A stretch of DNA of 64,000 bases from Undaria pinnatifida. Its lineage: Eukaryota; Sar; Phaeophyceae; Laminariales; Alariaceae. Below, one piece after another: positions 21,410 through 32,159 of this stretch. Each line of letters starts with the position of its first letter. The first letter of the stretch is position 1. The position numbers were made by a program, and so were the translations under genes. Where the stretch lies: assembly GCA_012845835.1 (NCBI GenBank), contig JABAKD010000004.1:4062265-4126264 (forward strand). The letters run 5' to 3'. The notes under the pieces were generated by a model, which was not told the origin of the DNA, did not search any database, and saw only the letters and a list, made by a program, of their open reading frames with translations.

Positions 21410-22817
21410 CTTTATAGAACGTTGAGTTGTGGTTTATTATACCAGCATCGTATTTTAAGAACTATGCCTAAATTTAAATGCGTGCTCTTCGTCTTTCAGG
21501 AATAAATGTACTTCACATGTTTGCGGTGTGTGCGTTCAAGTTTCTGCTTCCAGCATGTTTTTTTTGGCACTGCGCTCCTTTACATCTTCAGTTGTAGTTT
21601 TCCTGTCTCTATCCTCGACAAGCGCGTGCCTGGTGTTTATGCATTGCGATAATTTATTATTGATGATCGACTTAGAGAGAGCTATTAATGAGTTTACAGG
21701 TGCTACCTGAGAGGTGGAAGGATATGCCAAGCAAGTCCTCCGACGTGTCCATCATGGACTGGGCGAATGGATAATAATAACAAACTCATAATCATAATCG
21801 TCTCTATCCTGTACCGTTAAACTATATATTGACCTCTTGGCATTTTCAAGTCGCCAGTTGCGCCATTTGTGCTTCTTTTCCGCCTTCCTACTGAATGTCC
21901 ATTCCTCCTTCCGCAAGCGTAGCGGGCGGCGCCCAGCCGCCCGCGAGCGAAGCCCTTGTATAAGATATACTGAAGACAACACACACTGCTGTACCCAATA
22001 TACTTTGGGGCACGCGTTCGGGGAAGTAACATCTACTAGACTAAGTATACCCGACTATGCCGATTGTTTGTACAAGCTAGACTATTATTATAGTAGTGTA
22101 GAGACGGCACAAACAAGCAGTACTATCCAAAGCTCTGCTCTGATGATCACTCACATGCGGTCGCTCGGTTGGATGTAAACCAGGTGCACAACAGCAGTTA
22201 CTTGGATGTACTGAGTGTGCCACAACCAGGTGTCTTGCTTGATCAGTTGCTTGCTTGCTTCGCCCGAATGTCTGAACCGGGCCTAAACCGCAGAAAAAAT
22301 GAGCTGGGGGGAGAGAGATCTAGGGATGCTCGTGCGCGGAGGCAGGCACCACCACAAGCCACACTACGGCGCAGTCTTGGATTGAGTGGAGAGAACTGCG
22401 CCGGCAGGAGGCTGGATTCGACGACGAAGGAGGAGGGCGACTGAGCGGAGGGCGACTGAGCGTCGACGGGCGGGGAAAAGACGGATTGAACTCTCCCTGA
22501 ACGAGAAATTTTGTTTTACAGATCAGCACCGCACGCTGCGAGAAGCATGTATTTGGTTTTTTGGGACGGGGGAGAAGGGGGACCGATTGGAATTGAGCGT
22601 CAACGAGAGCAAGTGCGAATGACCGGGCCGAGTGAGCTGAGGCGGTGAGGCCGCCATGGAGAACCACACCAGGAGGATGGCCCCGGAGACCCACGACCCG
22701 CACGCACACCATCATCACGAGAACAGCGATCGTTTTTTTTCAGGTTTTTTTACGAGGCAGTAGTACAACAATGTTACTTGCGTAACTGATTTTTGTAGAG
22801 TTGGTAAAGTTGTATTA
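21410..22817. other. Intergenic stretch with a few weak ORFs
   Basis: Covers the 3' flank of the preceding gene, a GC-rich hairpin at 21922-21944 (listed separately) and Arg-rich ORFs at 22169-22622 in several frames. None has splice sites or motifs that allow a call. The region 22400-22640 is purine-rich. Confidence 0.35.
21922..21960 (+). other. GC-rich hairpin module, copy 1
   Basis: GCGGGCGGC, loop GCCCA, GCCGCCCGC form a perfect 9-bp stem, followed by GCGAAGCCCTTGTATAAG. A second module at 25393-25428 has a different stem but the same loop form and the same CCCTTGTAT tail. Confidence 0.6.
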
Positions 22818-23022
22818 TTTTTTTTTTTCTTTTTCATCCTCCGGCGGATGGGGAAAAATAAAGCTTTATTTAGCTCACCACACTTCCACGTATTTTCATA
22901 CGCGTCGTGTGTCGATTTAACTCAGTTGCTTTCGCAGCCCAACGCTAGCTGGCGCACCCTTCGGGTCCCATTGTAGGTATAGCGTAAGCTGTCCCTATCA
23001 GTGGTCTTCGTTACAACCCCGG
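22818..23022 (-). repeat. SINE-C, truncated
   Basis: Poly(T) tract, CATCCTCCGGCGGATGGGGA, GCCCAACGCTAGCTGGCGCA, then a break after GTTACAACCCCGG where repeat Y starts. Confidence 0.75.
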
Positions 23023-23034
23023 GTATGTTTTTTG

Positions 23035-23262
23035 GTTCGATTGCTCTTTTTTCACTGCATGCCCGCGAGTCGTCACTCTGACAGCACTCCAAACAGCAGG
23101 CGCGTTCGTCTGTGCTCACGATTACCGTGCGATTCGTACGGTGCACGCAGCCCAACCGCTGTTGTTTGTCGCCGCGAGTTGGTTAATTCTGGGAACGGGG
23201 GAACTCTACGCCGTAGTTGAGTGGATCACCGCGGCCGTGTGAGTTCAGTTTGCACATTAGAT
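23035..23262 (+). repeat. Dispersed repeat Y, copy 2
   Basis: Inverted match to 16902-17150. It directly follows the truncated SINE-C. A piece of the 385-466 repeat (CCCGGACGAATTTTGATTTC) follows at 23326. Confidence 0.6.
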
Positions 23263-23439
23263 CATTTCATTCGTGCGCCTTCTTCGTATCGCGCGTTTGT
23301 AGGGGGGAAAGCGTAGTCCCGGAGTCCCGGACGAATTTTGATTTCATTCGGCTTTTCGGATCTTTCTAGAGCTCCAGCGACCACGGACTCTGCAAATCTG
23401 ATACTGGAGTATAATAATGAAAAAATATAAAAATAAAAA

Positions 23440-23780
23440 TACACTCCTCCGTCCAGCTGTATCGAAAATTTTGTCGAAACTCATCTTTGCAAGCTGTGTG
23501 TGATACTCCGATCGCGCGTATTAGGGGTTGTGTGTCCTCATTAAGGACATAGATAGGTCGGCGACTCCCCTTGTAACTACGGCAGTGTAACTATCAGGGT
23601 CAACAGGGTGATGTTAGTCAGTATGTGCGCGGAAACTATAAAACCCGTTTTTGAGGGGGACAAAATCTCACAGCTGCTGTGGAAGGAAATACATCAGTTT
23701 ATTATCAAGAAGAGAATCTTGTACTTGTAAATCAAATAACGTAACCGGTGAGGGGAGGGCGGAGTTCGTGGGGGCCTGGT
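23440..23780 (+). mobile_element. Foldback arm fragment 1 of a tandem pair
   Basis: Tip ACACTCCTCCGTCCAGCTGT, then CTCATCTTTGCAAGCTGTGT, ACTCCGATCGCGCGTATTAG, ending GGGGGCCTGGTTTTGATG. No inverted partner is nearby. Confidence 0.75.
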
Positions 23781-23884
23781 TTTGATGTTTTTTATTTATT
23801 TATTTACCTGGTATTTTTTATCCTCCGGCGGATGGGGAAAAATCACTTCTTCCCCAAGGTAGTAGTCTAATTGTATATTATTAT

Positions 23885-24178
23885 AAAAAATGAAAATACA
23901 CTGTCTCCAGCTGTGAGGTCGAAGATTTCGTCGAAACTCATCTTTTCAAGCTGTGTGTGATACTCCGATCGCGCGCATTACGAGTTGTGTGTCCTCATTA
24001 AGGATATAGGTCGGCGACTCCCCTTACAACTACAGTGTAGCTTCGTATCAGGGTCAACAGGGTGATTTTAGTCAGTCTGTGCGCTGAAACTATAAAACCC
24101 GTTTCTGAGGGGGATAAAATCTGACAGCTGTGGAGGGAAATGTATCCTTTTCGAGTGAATCTTGTAAGTCGAATAACC
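23885..24178 (+). mobile_element. Foldback arm fragment 2 of a tandem pair
   Basis: The same arm order starting ATACACTGTCTCCAGCTGTG, ending AAGTCGAATAACCTAATTG. A 30 base SINE-C tip (CTCCGGCGGATGGGGAAAAA) lies between the two arm fragments at about 23822. Confidence 0.75.
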
Positions 24179-24348
24179 TAATTGTATATCTAGTGAAAAA
24201 AAAAGGCACTGCTGTAAAACTTCTTAGTAAGTCTGTTGTTTTAAAGCTTGAAGCTCAACTTTAGAAATAAATGTAGATGATCGACAAGAAGAGTTCAAGT
24301 GAGGCATAAATCTATATATCTTAGTTCGCTTATCACATATGCACATCC

Positions 24349-24552
24349 TTACGTCTGCGGATATCTCCCGCCTCTGACCGCCTTTCCGCGCGGTTTCTTC
24401 GCTGAGGCGTGCCCCCGCCTCGCCTGCAACCACCGGCTCAGCTGATCCGCCCGCTCGGCGCCGTAGCGCGCGCGCGAGGCCTCGACGTCGAGATCTACGA
24501 CGAGATCTCCGAAAAATCGTGCCCTGTGAGACGTTTGGTGCGTAGTCTGCAC
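24349..24552 (-). CDS. Possible exon, Arg-rich protein, unknown
   Basis: The minus-strand frame includes RFFGDLVVDLDVEASRARYG and ends KAVRGGRYPQT. It is compositionally more protein-like than the overlapping frames, in which Arg repeats dominate. The DLVVDLDVEASRARYGAERA stretch could be helical. No motif identifies it and no splice context is secure. It may be a terminal exon or chance. Confidence 0.25.
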   Translation of the reverse strand: MQTTHQTSHRARFFGDLVVDLDVEASRARYGAERADQLSRWLQARRGHASAKKPRGKAVRGGRYPQT

Positions 24553-24721
24553 ACAGGGCTAATGTCTTCGCGTTATTTCTTCGGTACGTGTTCTCTGACC
24601 TCCGACACACGGGGGGGGGTCGATTACCTGGCCGGCGTCGCCATTGTAAAGGCCACTAAGCGAGGTTTGTGCTAGGATCTGGGGAAGAAAAGTTCGTAAT
24701 CCCCGAGAACACATGCCACCC

Positions 24722-25160
24722 AGGCGTAGTGGAGAACTGCGAACTCTCAATATTTTTGAACCCCCGGTAGTCTACAGCAGCACGTATACATGTACATGAT
24801 GTACAGCAGTAGCTGAAGCTATGATGAGCCTGCAGCATCACGAAGCTACAAATGGTATATGCACAGCAGCATCACGAAGCTACAAATGGTATATGCACAG
24901 CAGAATCACGAAGCTACAAATGGTATATGCACAGCAGCAGCTAGGCGTCGTGGAGAACTGCGAACTCTCAATATTTTTGAACCCCCGGTAGTCTACAGCA
25001 GCACGTACATGTACATGATGTACAGCAGTAGCTGAAGCTATGATGAGCCTGCAGCATGACGAAGCTACAAATGGTATATGCACAGCAGCATCACGAAGCT
25101 AAAAATGGTATATGCACAGCAGCATCACGAAGCTACAGATTGTATATGCACAGCAGCAGC
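24722..25160 (+). repeat. Direct repeat with iterated 35 bp unit
   Basis: A ~140 base block starting GTGGAGAACTGCGAACTCTC occurs at 24730 and 24950. Around and between them a unit CACGAAGCTACAAATGGTAT plus ATGCACAGCAG is iterated about six times between 24838 and 25155. TACAGCAG words abound. ORFs here are shadows. Confidence 0.8.
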
Positions 25161-25392
25161 TGTGGCCGCGCCTTTCTGCGTAGCAACGCAGAGCGTCACC
25201 CAGCTGGGGTGAACCGCCATGCTCTCCCATAATTTCCAGGCTGCCTTCTCGCATTGTTCCGCCGCACACGGGAAATCGGGAAAAATTTGTCGGCATTTTC
25301 CCTTTCCAGTATCTCCCATATATGAATTCAAACTTCGTCTAACTCTTGGCATTACTTCTTACCCTCTTAATATTTACTATCCTGCGCTGCGA

Positions 25393-25428
25393 CCGGCGGC
25401 CGTCCAGGCCGCCGGCGTAGCCCCTTGT
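25393..25428 (+). other. GC-rich hairpin module, copy 2
   Basis: CCGGCGGCC, loop GTCCA, GGCCGCCGG form a perfect 9-bp stem followed by CGTAGCCCCTTGTATCC. The stem differs from copy 1 at 21922 on both sides so that pairing is kept. Confidence 0.6.
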
Positions 25429-25449
25429 ATCCTATACATAGGGACATTT

Positions 25450-26480
25450 TCGTAAGGCATTAAAATAATCGCGCGAAGCGCGAAAAAGAGTTGGAGGCGT
25501 TTTGGAACATGGCAAAACATCATAAAAAAAAACGCACATGCCTCCCTCTCATAAGAACGGGGCTCACACAACGCTCTTGCGGAGAAATATTAACTTCGTA
25601 ATTTTATACTAAAGTTAGTGTGGGCACGCCATTTTCAAAAAAATACGAAATTTAGCCTAAAAAAACCAAAACCTCGGTTTCTTACCAGAGGACCGGCGGC
25701 ACAATACTCTAAGAGTAGTACAGGACGTAAGAATGGCAAGCTGATACTTCTGGGGAAGACAAGAAATCCGGGAGCTGAAGTTAGTGCAGTTGACACCCTC
25801 TCCCAAATAGGAAACCCGCAGCCCCAGCCAGGATTCCTGTTTCTCGCTATCAAATAGGTGCCTGATACTTGTACAAGTAGTAGGTGTAGTGCAGATAGAT
25901 TATTCTAGGCACAACGCTGTTCATACAGCAGTAGAAAGAAAATGAAATACTCCGAATGAATAGGAAAAAAGGAAGAAACCGGAATAATTCTGGCCGAGGC
26001 TGAATTTCTTATTCGAGAAATGGTGAGCTCTACACACTATCTTCAGCACAGCACCTCTCAATTGTCTTCCTTTCCTGGTAAGGTACAAGTATCAGCCCTG
26101 CTTTCCTACATCCCTGTTTGCTTTTTTACATTTATTTATGTCCTGCACGACTACCAGTAGTAGTAGTGCCGTATCACACATGTATAACGGCAAGCATCAC
26201 CAACGAGTCGCAACGCAGTGATTTTTTCATGCGTTTGTGATACAAATGTTGTCGTTGCTATACAACGCGTTTCTGTTGCGTTGAACTCCTAGGTGTGTAT
26301 CGAATGAATGAAGTAGGGCTTTCGGTGACAATATTCGACTGGGAAGCGATGCGGGTGGTTCCGCCAAAATAGACGACACGAACGCCACAAAATAATAGGA
26401 CCCATGCAACTCCAATTCAACCAAATGAATGGCGATGCTTTTGAAAAATCTTCCTTCTTCCAATATAGACACTCATGTGT
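25450..26480. other. Intergenic stretch
   Basis: Contains a fragment (25690-25860) of the AAATAAGAAAGCCAGC repeat better seen at 30400-31130. Minus-strand frames at 26227-26540 could be exons following 26689, but I cannot choose a frame. Nothing else supported. Confidence 0.35.
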
Positions 26481-26688
26481 GGTGTAGGTATTGGCACTGA
26501 ACCGTTCTTGCCACCCGGCGATATCCAGCACCCCCATCATGCCCGGCGAAGGAAGAAAAACATCAGGGGGGTGGGGAATAGCTGCGGGTAGGTACCAGGT
26601 AACCCCCCCCCCCTTCTTCTTTCCCTCTCCTCAGGTATGGAAAAAAAGGAAAACATGGGAGGGGAAAAACAAAACAAAAAGGGCTTAC

Positions 26689-26826
26689 AATTTTGTCGAC
26701 AACGGTAGTAGTATCGCTGTTGAACCCCCCCCCCGAGATGAAACAGACAATCAAACCCAGGGCCACACAAAACCAAGCGGCCGGCGCAAGCGAAGCAAAA
26801 ACATAATAAACTCGTACGGTCTTCAT
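26689..26826 (-). CDS. Exon with a transmembrane segment
   Basis: ATG at 26826 opens MKTVRVYYVFASLAPAAWFC followed by VALGLIVCFIS, a hydrophobic span of over 20 residues like a signal anchor, then GGGFNSDTTTVVDKI up to an ATT|GTAAGC donor. 46 codons exactly. It may be the first exon of a short minus-strand gene running towards 26230, or a late membrane exon of the 27.1-30.2 kb gene; CACAAAG just before the ATG could be an acceptor. Product unknown. Confidence 0.4.
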
Positions 26827-27159
26827 TCTTTGTGAATTAACAAAAGGCAAACTTGACACGACACTGCAGACGCTAACCTACCACACCAAGATGGGCTGGA
26901 GTGCACTTTTCACATTCACACCATGACCACCTCCGCTTTCCGTCTGATCTAGTTTTTTCCCAGTTCTGCAGGCCTCAGGCCGGTGCTTTTCCGGCGGCAC
27001 ATTGCATTAGGGCCGCCCCTCCCTCCCACGCGGGGCAGGGTGAGCCTCCTGGTACGCGCCCTCTTGTCGACTGCGGCCGCGGTGAAAGAAAATCTGAGGG
27101 CCCCGGAGTGGGGCCTTGGGCTTCTTGGGCGTCGGTTGGCGGCGATGAACTACACAGCC

Positions 27160-27531
27160 TCATCCCCGCCGCCGCCAAAATCCAACACCTCTGCAGCTGA
27201 CGCCGACACGCCTGCACCTGCCGCTGCGCCCCCCCCCTTCACTGCCGCCACGAACGCCAACAATACCTGCCCCATACCAACTCCGCGAAACAGCAGGGGA
27301 AACAGCGCTACCGACAACACCCGCAATCATCGCGCCCCCGTCAGCTTCCTGCATCCTAGCACGCAATGCAGCATGCCGTTGACTAATAGAGATCATCGTA
27401 TTCTTAACGTTGGCGTGCCCTTTGATTTCATCATAGTGATTCTGAAGTTGTTGGGAGGTCGACAAGATCAACCGGCCCCTCACCCCGAGCATCAGGTCCC
27501 CACAATCTTTGAGAAAGGTCGCTTCTCGCAC
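27160..27531 (-). CDS. Probable exon, helical region then possible membrane span
   Basis: The frame reads REATFLKDCGDLMLGVRGRL, then ILSTSQQLQNHYDEIKGHAN and VKNTMISISQRHAALRARMQ, which looks strongly helical, followed by a small hydrophobic run GAMIAGVVGSAVSPAV and Gly/Arg-rich text that may be intron. It lies downstream of the exons at 28259-29362 on the same strand and could belong to the same gene. The overlapping plus-strand 209-residue frame is a shadow. Confidence 0.4.
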   Translation of the reverse strand: MREATFLKDCGDLMLGVRGRLILSTSQQLQNHYDEIKGHANVKNTMISISQRHAALRARMQEADGGAMIAGVVGSAVSPAVSRSWYGAGIVGVRGGSEGGGRSGRCRRVGVSCRGVGFWRRRG

Positions 27532-28258
27532 CAGTGTCCTGCCACGTCAAGAGCAGAGACCCACCCAGGAAACATCGGGCTATCCGGTGACCAGCTGGCC
27601 GTGTCGCTTTAGATAATCTCAAACTCAAACTGTTCGTAGCACGCTCCAATCTATTTCGGCAGTCCGCGGTTCTTCGCAGCCATCCCAATATTCCAGCGAT
27701 AATTGAACTCCAGCAGGATCGAGTGGGCCAGCGCAGGAGAAGCGCAACAGTAACCTGCGGAGGTAACGATGAAAACCCTTTAAAACAGGACAAACAGTTA
27801 CAGCAGGCGGAAAACATATTGAACAGGTGTGCACGTCAGGTCCATCATAACACGAATTACCTGGTTGACCACCAAGCCGAGGAAAAACTTAACATGTTAC
27901 AAACACTGCAACAAACGAAACCGTGCGGTATACTTGACGGCAAATACTATGAGCATCGGGTTATGCCGTGAGGCCAATGGTATGGGTGGAAATGGTTGCT
28001 GTACCTGCTAGTGATAGAAAAGTCACGCAAAACACACACCAAGCCCCTGTACTGCTGGAACCTCTGACACAGCGACGAGTGGTGATCCCCGCTTTACTTT
28101 TCCCTGTTGCGTAGTACAGCAGCACGCCGTCAGGCTTGCTTAGACAACCAGCTTCGATATGCATGCGGAACAGCTTCACGACCTCCAGTGCTTTCGGGCG
28201 CAGGAGAATTTATCCCGATTTCGCATCGATCACGTCGCAGAACCGATCAATCACTGAA

Positions 28259-29362
28259 TCAAAGCGAGTCAACAATCGTGTCCGCTCGGGCACCAACCGC
28301 CGACAATTCCGCAAGAAACACGTCCAGTTCATCTTTGTATACTCTACAACCTATTTCGATGCCATTTGTTGCGCGTGAAGAGCACTTTCTACCTGCAGTT
28401 GAAAGCGAGATCGGCAGGAGCGCAATGGTCACGACACATGACCCCAGTACAGGCATTTTTTTCGACGACAGCTAAAGTCTCTCCATATCACTGATCCGAA
28501 CAACGACACAAGTGACGTCAAAACCACTTGCCTCCTGGATGGCTTCCAGATTAACGATATAGCAAGCATCTCTCAACCCAGCCATGGAGGGCTTGAAGGC
28601 GCCGTGACTCTTTTTCACCAGGCGCGAGATACGTGGAAGCGCGTGGAAGGTATCCAGGCGAACCTTGAGCATGTGTGGGCCACCCCCCTGATACAGTTGG
28701 GCAACAATCAACATGAATTCAGAACACTCGAACAGAAAAAAGTCGTATACAAAGCGCACATTGACGCCGAGCAGATTTCAGAAACAAACGAAACATATTT
28801 GCCACCTCTACAGCACTCACGTCGTCCTGGTCGACATTGCCACCGATCTCGTCTCCGGCTCCTAGGTCGCAAGCGCGGTCGTGACCAACATCAAAGTCAT
28901 AACCGTCGCCACCGTCCTCTTCGCCCTCGTCCGAGTCCGCATCATCTAAAAAGAAAAACACCAACGAAAAAGTTTTGTTTGTTTGGCGAATAATACAAAC
29001 GTCAGCAAGAAAATGAGGAACGCCAATGCGGGCAGGGCGTCACACAACTCCGCTCGATTTCTTCCTAGGACGGGGTAAGGCCTTACCTAGCGAGCCCACC
29101 ACGTGGCAAGGTGCTTCGGTAGCGAAGAAGTCGGCGTCATCGTTATAAGCGGCACTTGCATTCTGGTTCGGCGACGGTGCTGGTGTCGCAGGGCGGGCTG
29201 TCCAATCGGCCGCAAGGCGAACATGGGCAACGTCCCACAGAACAAGGCGGTCACCGCCGCCGCAGCAGAGTTCCTTCATCGTCACACGACCCACACCCGC
29301 GAAGAAAGGTGCCTCCTTGTGTGCTGCGTACGTAGCAGGCTTGACCGCGTCGCTCACTTTGA
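28259..29362 (-). CDS. Spliced gene core, three or four exons, unknown membrane or acidic protein
   Basis: Exon 29362-29087 (KVSDAVKPATYAAHKEAPFF ... HVVGSL) ends CTAG|GTAAGG in phase 1. Exon 28945-28821 starts after CTTTTTAG and reads DDADSDEGEEDGGDGYDFDV, ending GACGAC|GTGAGT in phase 0. Exon 28687 starts after CTGTATCAG and reads GGGPHMLKVRLDTFHALPRI ... NLEAIQEASG. The phases agree across both junctions, the best support for any host gene here. It either stops at 28472 or splices from GGCAA|GTGGTT to an exon at about 28409 (CELDVFLAELSAVG-like helix, KDELDVFLAELSAVGARADT). The acidic exon is unusual: about 15 Asp/Glu in 25 residues. No family assigned. Confidence 0.6.
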
Positions 29363-29433
29363 CTACGATGCCCTTCTGGCCGCCAGATTGACGTCATTGA
29401 GGACGCCACCGAAGCAAGGATCCAGCGGTAGTC

Positions 29434-30173
29434 TCATGGCCCTGTACGTTCCCAACACCAACACAACTGGCATCGTTGCTGCTGTGGAGTCGCACCTAGA
29501 GTTCCATCGTAAAATAGACCAGGTTTGGGGGATGTTGCCAGGTTTAGTCGCTTGTCATGCGGATGTGCAGTGCATGTTGTTGGTTTAGATGGTACAAGAA
29601 ATAAGGTCTCGATGAATATGTTACAAAACATCCCAATCGCATCTGTGTTCCCGGCGGCAAAATGGTCGGAACCGGGCCGCGTATGGGATCCTTCAATATC
29701 TCGATCTCCACGTAAACGAGAACGGACGCGTAAGCATCCAGGCAGGCATACTTTACCCGTGACGGCACCATAAGGATTTAAAAAGGCAGGCATCATCAAC
29801 ATTCCACCTATCAGCAGATTTAAGAGAATGGCGCCAACAATCAAGCTGGCAACAAGAAACGTTCGATAACCTACAACGAGCGTTAATAGGACACGCGCAT
29901 AGCTAAATAGAGTAGTATCACCAGTTGGGCGTTGAGGGGAGAACTCCGGCGAGACAAGCGGGAGGTCGGGTACGTGGGCAACTCTTTCCCAAGCAAACTA
30001 GACACTATACCCGCCAGCGAAAAATATGGCGTTTGCACCCAACAAGCTTTCGCGTGAGTCAGCGCGTCCACAGTGTTCGCGGCTTTGACCTCATCCAAAT
30101 ACGTCGCGTCTGACTTGGTGTTGACGCCAAGTCTACCACCATGTCCTGGTACCAAATCACGCTGGTTTTTCAC
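29434..30173 (-). CDS. Probable upstream exons with a membrane segment
   Basis: Two open stretches on the minus strand: KNQRDLVPGHGGRLGVNTKS ... LTHAKACWVQTPYFSLAG (30173 to about 29960), and TFLVASLIVGAILLNLLIGG followed by MLMMPAFLNPYG (29870 to about 29770), a clear hydrophobic span. In a second frame VKYACLDAYASVLVYVEIEI also looks coding (29755-29620). They lie just upstream of the 29362 exon on the same strand, so the protein probably has an N-terminal membrane region and a large soluble part. Exon ends are not fixed. The GHGG motif alone is too little to name a family. Confidence 0.4.
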
Positions 30174-30239
30174 CTTGGGAAACGCAAGCGAGAATTTTCG
30201 AATTGAATACGCCTAGTGTCAGCTGCGAACTGCCGAACC

Positions 30240-31200
30240 AAGAAAACACGACCGCCACAATTGTACCAGGTGCCAGTTATCATGTACCAGTCATCATGTG
30301 CTCAGAGCTATACATCACGTGTACGAGTGTACAAGCTGCGACAGCAAACAAGCTTCAGCAGAAGCAATAGCTTCAAAATAGATGGGATAATTAACCAGGC
30401 TGTTATTTACACGAAAATAAGAAACTCGGGATACGTTATACTGAAGTTAATGTACAATAAGGTAGTGTGCACCCTCTCCCAAATAAGAAAGCCAGCGTAG
30501 GTCACTATTTATGTACCTGGTATCTTTTAGATGTCCTGTACTACGTACTGCATCTGGTATCTGGCACGCGATTAATCAGAGGCCAGGTATGGTATATACT
30601 ACTACCAGGTACCAGGTATCGCATGCTCAGAGCTATGATACCTGGTACCTGATAGGTTCGAGTACAACCAGCAGCGCACAAGCAGCAGGAGCAGTAGCCT
30701 ACAATGACCTGGTACGACTCGTACCTCGTATCCAAATAACATTGCCGCAGACCGACTGCTGATGTACAGCAGTACAGGGCACGTAAAAATAAACCAGGTA
30801 ATAAGAAAGCCAGGGTGATATTTAGCTACCGGAATAAGAAACTCGTTGGTCAATATACTGAAGTTACCTGTGAGAACAAACCCTCTGCCAAATACGAAAG
30901 ACAACCTACTGCTGTAGGTCAGTATTTCCGTGCCTTATGATATACCTGGTACAGCAGTACTACAGGCGTACAAGACACCTACCTGTAATATTAAAGGTGC
31001 AGTAATAAGAAAGCCAAGTTTATATTTTCAGGGAAATAAGAAGCTCGGGAGCTGTTGTACTGAAGTCAGTGTAGAACGTACCCCCTCACAAATAAGAAAG
31101 CCAGCCTACCGCAGGTACCAGGTATGTATGGTTCTTATCTGGTATCCTGTACTGCTTTACCATGGTACCAGGTACCAGGTATAAGAGTACAGCAGCAGAT
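30240..31200. repeat. Degenerate repeat field (AAATAAGAAAGCCAGC units, TACCAGGTA words)
   Basis: Three diverged units align: 30414-30500, 30830-30910 and 31040-31110. Each has AATAAGAA(A/G)CTCG, then a TACTGAAGT block, then CCCTC.C(A)AAATAAGAAAG. TACCAGGTA/TACCTGGTA and TACAGCAGTA words fill the spacers. A fourth relative lies at 25740-25860. No coding signal. Confidence 0.7.
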
Positions 31201-31224
31201 AACAGAAATCTACGATAGAACCAC

Positions 31225-31690
31225 TCACATCCGGCCTTGTGTAGCGTAGGTATAGGGCTGTAAGGGAACTACCCCATCCGCTTGCTCCCCCCCTTGAAGT
31301 GCTTTCTGCTGGCTTTGGCAGAATGGTGCTCGTGATCTCGATGAATCGACGATGCCCTGGTTCGATGCTGTCAAAGTAGATGAAGCTGCACTTTGTTGTG
31401 GTTCGCTCTCCCGAGCGGATCCATCACCGCTGCCTTCACCGCTACTTCCATCGCTGCCTCCACCGTCACGACCTCCGCCGCTGCTGCCTCCAATGCCCAC
31501 ACCGCTGCCTCCGCCATCACTACCCACCTCGTCGCATCGACACATGGCAGGCTCCAAGAAACGAAACTAGTCACACTACAACCGCTGCTACAGGGAGGCA
31601 GGCTCCTTGGCTCGAGACCACGGAAACAAGCCTGGTGGTCGTAGGCTAGGAGAACCGCAATTAGACATACTAAAGCGTACATAGCCGCCA
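31225..31690 (-). CDS. Possible small secreted Ser/Gly-rich protein
   Basis: A minus-strand ATG near 31682 opens MYALVCLIAVLLAYDHQ, a good signal-peptide-like start. Downstream another frame reads a low-complexity Gly/Ser-rich stretch (GSDGGGSGVGIGGSSGGG) and SRSRAPFCQSQQKAL. A splice between the two frames would be needed and I could not fix it. The Gly/Ser part may be simple-sequence DNA only. Confidence 0.3.
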
Positions 31691-31959
31691 CATCAGCATG
31701 GTGCTGAGGAGCCGGCTGTGGTGCCGGTTGCCTGGTGTCCGCGCTGCGCGCGATCCCCCTTGCGGTCTCTCTTCTCTCCCGGAGAGACGCGGCGCGATCA
31801 AAGCGCGAAGCTCGGTGCAATCATCGCCAATCATAATTGTATATCCTTACAAAATCCTTACAAAACTCGTGTTTCATTTGTTGAATTTGCTGCGTATAAG
31901 CCAATCATATCGCTGGATCCTTACCAAAAATTCCCCAGGTATTGATCCGTGCCGTCGAA

Positions 31960-32155
31960 CTTGAAAAATGCTCTCCCCGGTATCCCCAGGAAATGAAACG
32001 GCTTGGATATTGACAGGTCCGCCGTATATCCGGCCGACCTGCTATCCCGCCGTTTCACGGGGGAAGAGTGTTACGATATAAGCCTTAGTTTGGGTAAGAT
32101 ATTGGTCAACCTTTTGCAAGTGGTCAAACGGACTAATACCCCACTATGACCCTAC
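31960..32155. repeat. Half element of the GGGTATTAGTCCG MITE family
   Basis: CGAACTTGAAAAATGCTCTC ... CTGCTATCCCGCCGTTTCA ... GCCTTAGTTTGGGTAAG ... CAAACGGACTAATACCCC matches 34902-35096, carrying only the right TIR. Confidence 0.7.
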
Positions 32156-32159
32156 GTAA

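Noticed and set aside
22169-22622. Arg-rich plus-strand gene
   Set aside because: Several frames equally open because of purine-rich DNA; no start context, splice site or motif.
29883-30173. Phosphatidate cytidylyltransferase-like exon from the PGHGG motif
   Set aside because: Only the short GHGG match; flanking residues do not fit that family.
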